This document shows positions 61,052-64,000 of a stretch of DNA of 64,000 nucleotides, in pieces. The stretch comes from an uncultured Holophagaceae bacterium (GTDB lineage: Bacteria > Acidobacteriota > Holophagae > Holophagales > Holophagaceae). The position numbers and the translations under genes were made by a program. The number at the start of each line of letters is the position of its first letter. Within the stretch, counting starts at the first letter, position 1. Under the pieces are notes generated by a model. It saw nothing but the letters and a program-made list of their open reading frames with translations, made no database searches and was not told where the DNA came from. The stretch is taken from the NCBI GenBank assembly GCA_903884655.1, contig CAISFO010000079.1, positions 81,811-145,810 on the forward strand. Direction: 5' to 3'.

Positions 61052-61073
61052 TTCGGTTTCCTAAGTCCGAAAT
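61050..61073. promoter_or_regulatory. Dyad over the ywiC start region
   Basis: ATTTCGG and CCGAAAT, 7-bp inverted arms 10 bp apart, cover the ywiC Shine-Dalgarno AGGA and start codon. A TATATT lies next to it. A repressor bound here would block ywiC; the Rrf2 protein encoded next door is the obvious candidate. Confidence 0.45.
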
Positions 61074-61113
61074 ATAGTCTGACCCCAGTTGTCTGGCTGG
61101 ACCATGCGTCCGG

Positions 61114-63252
61114 TCACATCTCGGAGGCGATGAGCCGCAGCCCTTCCAGGGCCTCCTCCATGCCGAGGAAGACCGGCAGTCCGGCGGCCCGGAGTTCCTG
61201 TCGGTAGAGGTCAAAGAGGGAGCCCCCCTCCACAGCAAGACCCAGCCACTTGCCCGAGGCCCGGGCCAGGGTGGTCAACTCGGAAGCGAAGGCCTGGATG
61301 GCTTCGACCCCTGAGGTATCCAGTCGGATGGTGAGGGGCACCAGGCCCATGACCACCACGTCCGCCTCGGAAGCCAGGAGCAGCCGGGCCATGGCGAGGT
61401 AGGCCGCTTCGTTGGCCATGGGGGTGAGGTCCAGGGGCAGGCGGGCACTCACCAGGCCGTCGAGACCCTGAGTCTCGATGATGGCGGCGAGGACGGAAGT
61501 CTCCTGTTCGGTCAGGCGGGCGCCGCGGAAGGGACCGTGAAGCAGATCGGCCGAGGCCACCGATTCGAAGCCTGCGTTGGTCATGACCGCCACCGAGTGG
61601 GGCCGGCCCTCGGGGTAGGTGCCGAGCCAGGTGAGGGCCGCATCGAAGGCCTCCATGCGCTCGGCGAGCAGCACACCCGCCCGGCGCAGCAGGCTGGCCT
61701 GCAGCGCGTGATCGCCTGCCAGGGCGCCGGTGTGGCTGCTGGCGGCGGCCATGCCCTCCTGGCTGCGACCGCCCTTGTACAGGAGGACCCGGCGACCCGA
61801 CGCGCGCAAGTGGCGGGCAGCCTCCGCCGTCGCCTGCAGGTCGCCGGGAGCGAAGCCTTCCAGGTAGAGGCCCACGACCTTCACCGCCGGATCCGAGGCA
61901 AAACCCTGGAGGAAGTCCGAGCAGCGCACGTCCAGCTGGTTGCCGATGGCCACCGCCGCGCGCAGGCCCAGCTCGGCCCTCCGGCTGAGGCGGGTGATGA
62001 GGAAGGCGCCGCTCTGGCTCACCAGGGCCACGTGACCAGGCCGGGCCTGCAGGGGCAGCTTCACGCCGGGGATGAAGAAGGTATTGAGCGCCTGGTCGGG
62101 GCTGAAGAGGCCCAGGCCGTTGGGGCCCACCACGGCTGGTGTCCATTTCCCGGCGTGGCGGTGCTCATCCAGACAGGCCATCAGCCGCCGGCCGAGACCC
62201 CCCGTGTCCGCCCCGTCCCCCAGTCCCCCGGCCACGAGGTACACCACCGAGGCCCCGCCGCCTTGACGGCAGAGCTGCTCCACAGCCTCCACGGTCTGCG
62301 CGGCGGGCAGGGAGAGGATGAGCTGATCGGCGGGAGCCCCGGCGAGCTCGGCCACGGACTCCAGGCAGGGCAGGCCCAGGAAGGCCTGCAGCCCCGGCTT
62401 GATGAGCCGCAGGGCGCCCGGCGGCAGGCTGGAGCCCTGCACGTTCTCCAGGATGATGCGCCCCACGGTGCCTTCCCGGCTGGAGACGCCGGCGAGCACC
62501 AGGCTCCTGGGGTTGAGCAGGGCCTGGTACCAGGACGGATCCGGGGTGGACCTGACCTGAGTAGTTGTCGCCTCGATGGTTCCGACGCCGTCCAGGGCCG
62601 TGGGAAGGCCCTCTGGATCCAGTACCACCGGGTTGAGCTCGAGCAGGGTGACGCCCTCCCGTTCCAGACCCTCCACGGCGCGCCAGAGGCCCTCAAGAAA
62701 GGCCAGCAACCTGGGCTCATCCGTGAGGGCTTCGGTGCCGCGCTGCCGGCCGAGCCAGGTGCGGCCCAGCCAGTGGTCGCACAGTTCCGCGAAGGCCTGG
62801 CCAGGGGTGACCTGGGCGGTGGGCCAGAGCAGCGGGGGCGCCAGGGCGGCCCAGGCATCGGCCTGGAGGCCGCCGATGCCGAACACCACCAGCCAGCCCG
62901 CTTCCGGGTCCCGCTTCAGGGAGACAAGGGCTTCCGTGGGCAGCCCGGTCAGCCGCTTGAAGGCCACCCGCTCGCAGACCAGGCCGCCAATCCAGGGGTG
63001 CTCCGGGACGCGCCGACGCATCTCCTGTGAGGCGGCTTCCAGACCAGCGCGATCGAAGGTTCCGAAGTGCACCGCGCCCTTGTCCGACTTGTGCCAGAGC
63101 TGCTCCGCGATGCCCTTGAGCACGATGGGCTCACCGGGCGTGAAGGGCAGGGCACCGGATTCCAGGAAGCCGTGGCGGGGCACCCGCAGGCCCGCCGTGG
63201 CGAGCAGGCCGTAGGCCCGCCCCTCATCAAGAAAGCCCTTGGCTCGCTGCAT
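61114..63252 (-). CDS. NDP-forming acyl-CoA synthetase (acetate-CoA ligase, ADP-forming type)
   Basis: 712 aa. The N-terminal ~220 residues are the ATP-grasp (beta-like) part: LKGIAEQLWHKSDKGAVHFG and LLELNPVVLDPEGLP. The rest is the CoA-binding and ligase (alpha-like) part: NPRSLVLAGVSSREGTVGRI, VVGPNGLGLFSPDQALNTFF, VALVSQSGAFLITRLSRRAE and a phospho-His motif SSHTGALAGD. The order beta-alpha is the reverse of the common single-chain alpha-beta form. It would make ATP from an acyl-CoA (or the reverse). ATG 63252 follows GAGGA. No transporter or regulator adjoins it. Confidence 0.88.
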   Translation of the reverse strand: MQRAKGFLDEGRAYGLLATAGLRVPRHGFLESGALPFTPGEPIVLKGIAEQLWHKSDKGAVHFGTFDRAGLEAASQEMRRRVPEHPWIGGLVCERVAFKRLTGLPTEALVSLKRDPEAGWLVVFGIGGLQADAWAALAPPLLWPTAQVTPGQAFAELCDHWLGRTWLGRQRGTEALTDEPRLLAFLEGLWRAVEGLEREGVTLLELNPVVLDPEGLPTALDGVGTIEATTTQVRSTPDPSWYQALLNPRSLVLAGVSSREGTVGRIILENVQGSSLPPGALRLIKPGLQAFLGLPCLESVAELAGAPADQLILSLPAAQTVEAVEQLCRQGGGASVVYLVAGGLGDGADTGGLGRRLMACLDEHRHAGKWTPAVVGPNGLGLFSPDQALNTFFIPGVKLPLQARPGHVALVSQSGAFLITRLSRRAELGLRAAVAIGNQLDVRCSDFLQGFASDPAVKVVGLYLEGFAPGDLQATAEAARHLRASGRRVLLYKGGRSQEGMAAASSHTGALAGDHALQASLLRRAGVLLAERMEAFDAALTWLGTYPEGRPHSVAVMTNAGFESVASADLLHGPFRGARLTEQETSVLAAIIETQGLDGLVSARLPLDLTPMANEAAYLAMARLLLASEADVVVMGLVPLTIRLDTSGVEAIQAFASELTTLARASGKWLGLAVEGGSLFDLYRQELRAAGLPVFLGMEEALEGLRLIASEM

Positions 63253-63496
63253 CACACGTCCTCTGCTTTCCTGGCCGGAGCGCCTGGTAAAGGAACCGGG
63301 GTCGATCCCACCGCACCCAAGCCCAGCCCGTGGCTGCCTGGAGTCATGTCCACCTCGGTCCTCAGCACGCCGGAAGTATGTTGGGCGGGGCGCGTGCCCA
63401 GGGTCACAGGGCGGCCTCTGAACGAGGGCCGGGAGGACCAGGTCAGGCGAGGCCGGAATCGGTCTGACCAGCGGACCGGATGGGTCAGGTTACTCC

Positions 63497-63512
63497 TGTG
63501 TCACAAATCACA
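63497..63512. promoter_or_regulatory. Crp-like site in the AT-rich island
   Basis: TGTGT-CACAAA-TCACA matches TGTGA-N6-TCACA at nine of ten arm bases and is the same kind of site as that before the Crp/Fnr gene. It lies 245 bp upstream of the acyl-CoA synthetase start and 385 bp before the last gene. Confidence 0.4.
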
Positions 63513-63795
63513 AGATTGTCATTATTGAACCACTAGGTGTCTCGAAAAGAATCCTATTTTGGCGTTTTTTCCGGCCTTGTTATGTATTTTTTAGCTGTAT
63601 TTATTGCTAGTTACATTTGTTATGCGATTGTCATGAATTGGTAACGAGTTGGATCTTTTTAACTATTCAGGGATATACCAAACAGCATTCTCGCTCTTGA
63701 GGTCGATTGAAACGGGGATTAGTCTCGCAGCAGATCCTTCCATCGTTTTTGCCTCCCCTTGCATCCGGTCAGCAGCGATGCCCAGGAGGTTCCAG

Positions 63796-63858
63796 ATGAG
63801 CAAGGAGCAGTCCGACCACCGAGTGAGAACCAGCAAAGTCGAAGCAGAGCTGTCCTAG
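63796..63858 (+). CDS. Candidate 20-aa small ORF with perfect ribosome site
   Basis: ATG 63796 is 6 nt after AGGAGG (63784-63789) and the frame runs 20 codons (MSKEQSDHRVRTSKVEAELS) to a stop at 63858, 38 bp before the last gene. It resembles no known family; an upstream frame start at 63778 exists. It could be a leader peptide or a real small protein. Charged and not membrane-bound. Confidence 0.35.
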   Translation: MSKEQSDHRVRTSKVEAELS

Positions 63859-63896
63859 CGGCCGAAACACCACTGAATGGCGAGATGAGGCGAAAC

Positions 63897-64000
63897 ATGA
63901 AACGACAAAACGCTGTGGCCCTGCTAGCCACCCTGATGACAGCCAGCGCCTGGGGCCAGGAGGTCAGCCTGTACGGGACGACCATGGCGCAGATGTGGAA
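63897..64000 (+). CDS. Secreted (probable outer-membrane barrel) protein, 3' end beyond window
   Basis: About 34 codons visible from ATG 63897. Residues 1-21 form a signal peptide (KRQNAVALLATLMTASAWGQ) with cleavage after GQ. The mature part starts EVSLYGTTMAQMW, which resembles the first strand of general porins (VTLYGxxD/M). GATGAGG lies about 6 nt upstream. The AT-rich island before it would be its control region. Identity as a porin is inferred from the first strand only. Confidence 0.65.
   Translation, partial: MKRQNAVALLATLMTASAWGQEVSLYGTTMAQMW

Larger units (their letters stand above)
63253..63896. other. 644-bp region without a confident gene; AT-rich core
   Basis: The first 240 bp are GC-rich and empty apart from a weak CTGACC/GGTCAG hairpin. 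From about 63500 to 63770 the sequence is strongly AT-rich, unlike anything else in the window, with many possible promoter elements and a Crp-like site (63497-63512). A 20-codon ORF (63796-63858) and the last gene start follow. Confidence 0.6.

Overview
The window is a gene-dense, very GC-rich stretch of a Gram-negative bacterial chromosome. It carries KDO synthesis, many secreted and lipoprotein genes, a periplasmic c-type cytochrome, complex I genes and the start of a probable outer-membrane barrel gene. Gene content, composition and the mixture of respiratory and sensory genes would fit Acidobacteriota of the Holophaga/Geothrix type. No rRNA or marker phylogeny is available here, so the taxonomic guess is inference.

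Layout. 1-1.3 kb: a truncated GNAT acetyltransferase and kdsA, divergent from an Lrp/AsnC regulator coupled to a small monooxygenase-fold protein. 2.3-8.3 kb (minus strand): a DUF2835 protein, a LIM-domain DA1-like zinc peptidase, a DUF3999/DUF2339 envelope pair and a REC-GGDEF protein. 8.4-13.6 kb: an NFACT-domain protein, then (minus strand) ACP, dehydratase, active ketosynthase, catalytically dead ketosynthase and SPOR protein. 13.8-16.5 kb: nuoABCD. 16.5-21.6 kb: a GC-rich repeat patch, a hybrid histidine kinase, a B12/radical SAM enzyme, marR and divergent yceI-CDGSH. 21.7-24.6 kb: nuoEF plus an EamA transporter. 24.6-32.4 kb: mixed metabolic genes including a cytidylate-kinase-like protein, phosphatase, MFS exporter, argF, a biotin carrier and an acyl-CoA carboxyltransferase. 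32.6-38.1 kb: a CBS protein, then a threonine leader/attenuator and thrA-thrB-thrC. 38.2-49.3 kb: an Ig-like lipoprotein, cytochrome c, M19 and M28 peptidases, GDPD, HDOD and FAD-oxidase genes and a CHASE-PAS hybrid kinase. 49.4-52.7 kb: pyrH, tsf-rpsB and rpsI-rplM with promoter and terminators. 52.7-58.6 kb: a PseG-like protein, a pilin-like DUF4190 protein, gamma carbonic anhydrase, an aminotransferase, tRNA-Val and efp with a tandemly repeated 3' end, then a Crp/Fnr regulator. 58.6-63.3 kb: ywiC, rrf2, moeA and an NDP-forming acyl-CoA synthetase. The last 0.7 kb is an AT-rich island before a truncated secreted or barrel protein gene.

How the parts work together. Complex I genes are split (ABCD and EF, with G-N not in view). 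The threonine operon carries an almost textbook ribosome-mediated attenuator. The Crp/Fnr, Rrf2, YwiC and MoeA genes look like an anaerobic or nitrosative-stress regulatory cluster, with several dyads that could be their operators. The ketosynthase cluster resembles the core of a type II polyene or unusual fatty-acid pathway. The most unusual items are the bacterial DA1-like peptidase, the dead/active ketosynthase pair, the threonine attenuator, the 104-bp tandem repeat of the efp 3' end, and two intergenic elements bounded by the same inverted repeat.
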